Assembly: GCA_029261795.1 (NCBI GenBank)
Contig: JAJDAP010000026.1
Coordinates: 62,001 to 126,000, forward strand
Reading direction: 5' to 3'
Source: Deltaproteobacteria bacterium
Lineage (GTDB): Bacteria; Myxococcota_A; UBA9160; UBA6930
DNA length: 64,000 nt
The position numbers were made by a program, and so were the translations under genes. Shown here one piece after another: positions 63,523 to 64,000 of the stretch. The notes beneath the pieces were generated by a model that was given only the letters and a program-made list of their open reading frames with translations, had not been told where the DNA came from and did not search any database. Numbering within the stretch: position 1 is the stretch's first letter; the number at the start of each line of letters is the position of its first letter.

Positions 63523-64000
63523 ATGGGAGCCCTCGACGGCAGAGTCGCACTCGTGACCGGCGCCAGCCGCGGCATCGGCCGAGCGATCGCCCGCCGCTTC
63601 GCGGCGGAGGGCGCCGCGGTGGTGCTCTCGGCCTCCCGGTCGGGGCCGCACGGGCGTCGGATCGGAACGCTCGAGGAGGCGGTCGCCGAGTTCCGTGCGG
63701 CGGGTTGCCGGGCGGACGCCGTGGTCGCCGACCTCGCGGACGAGTCGGCGCGATCGGACCTCGTCGCACGGGCGAGCCAGGCATTCGGCCCGATCGACGT
63801 GCTCGTCAACAATGCCGCCGGGGCGCGGATGCGGCTCCCGAGCGAGACGACGGCGGCCGAGCGCCGCTTCATGTTCGAGGTGAACGTGAATGCCCCCGTC
63901 GACCTCGCGCAGCAGGCGCTGCCGGCAATGAAGCAGGCGGGGCGCGGTTGGATCCTGAATCTGACGGGCGCGGCGTCGCGACAGTCGCCGGTCCCCTACC
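63523..64000 (+). CDS. SDR-family oxidoreductase, partial
   Basis: The first 159 residues of an SDR that runs off the right edge. Seen: LVTGASRGIGRAIARRFAAEG (NAD motif), DVLVNNAAG (NNAG element) and WILNLTGAAS, where the catalytic Ser is replaced by Thr (LTGAAS), then SPVPY just before the expected YxxxK. No ribosome binding site precedes the ATG. Divergent from the DUF3604 lipoprotein across operator site 2. Confidence 0.9.
   Translation, partial: MGALDGRVALVTGASRGIGRAIARRFAAEGAAVVLSASRSGPHGRRIGTLEEAVAEFRAAGCRADAVVADLADESARSDLVARASQAFGPIDVLVNNAAGARMRLPSETTAAERRFMFEVNVNAPVDLAQQALPAMKQAGRGWILNLTGAASRQSPVPY

Overview
The window is high-GC DNA (most 60-base lines I counted by hand are about 65-73% G+C) from a bacterium of the old 'Deltaproteobacteria', most likely Myxococcota or a neighbouring lineage. 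The reasons are the gene order glmM/cdaR/cdaA/folP/ftsH/tilS, an MglA-type GTPase, a fused isobutyryl-CoA mutase beside methylmalonyl-CoA mutase, and many acyl-CoA genes. The lineage is inferred from gene content; no rRNA gene is present. Nearly all genes lie on the minus strand.

Layout. 1-5.5 kb: VWA/MoxR pair, ribBA behind a sigma70-type promoter, a CaiB-type CoA transferase, an SDR and an MglA GTPase. 5.7-18 kb: branched-chain acyl-CoA and propionyl-CoA metabolism (meaB, methylmalonyl-CoA mutase, icmF, MerR regulator, carboxyltransferase subunit, HMG-CoA lyase, thiolase-like protein, 3-hydroxyacyl-CoA dehydrogenase). 18.2-35.7 kb: a long housekeeping run, read from high to low coordinate: MaoC-like protein, tilS, ftsH, folP, cdaA, cdaR, glmM, a degenerate pdxJ homologue, nnr, tsaE, lysC, a helix-hairpin-helix protein, a YihY-family protein, cysteine desulfurase, mnmA, rnc, era. 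Many junctions overlap by 4 bases. 35.8-41 kb: acyl-CoA ligase, DegT aminotransferase, tRNA-Met, a secreted protein with a strong promoter, and long-type GAPDH.

41.2-54.8 kb is the most unusual part. A compact five-gene operon encodes a PilZ domain fused to a LuxD-like alpha/beta hydrolase and a SAM methyltransferase, an MMPL/RND exporter, an FAD protein resembling polyenoic fatty acid isomerase, a membrane hybrid histidine kinase with two kinase cores, and a REC-GAF-histidine kinase. Upstream lies a large winged-helix/ATPase regulator. From about 44.2 to 53.9 kb the base composition is lower in GC (about 55-63% in sampled lines), and both edges of this tract fall inside genes. I read it as an acquired or recombined tract coding for a c-di-GMP-responsive system that modifies and exports a lipid. 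That reading is inference.

54.9-64 kb: a P-loop/dCMP deaminase fusion, then a catabolic-looking cluster (DapB-like reductase, truncated SDR, an unknown Cys/His-rich protein, a two-domain VOC protein, TetR regulator, SnoaL-like protein, SDR, DUF3604 lipoprotein, partial SDR). Two identical operators, GTCAAC-N3-GTTGAC, sit in the two divergent promoter regions of this cluster and point to a shared regulator, probably the TetR protein encoded between them.
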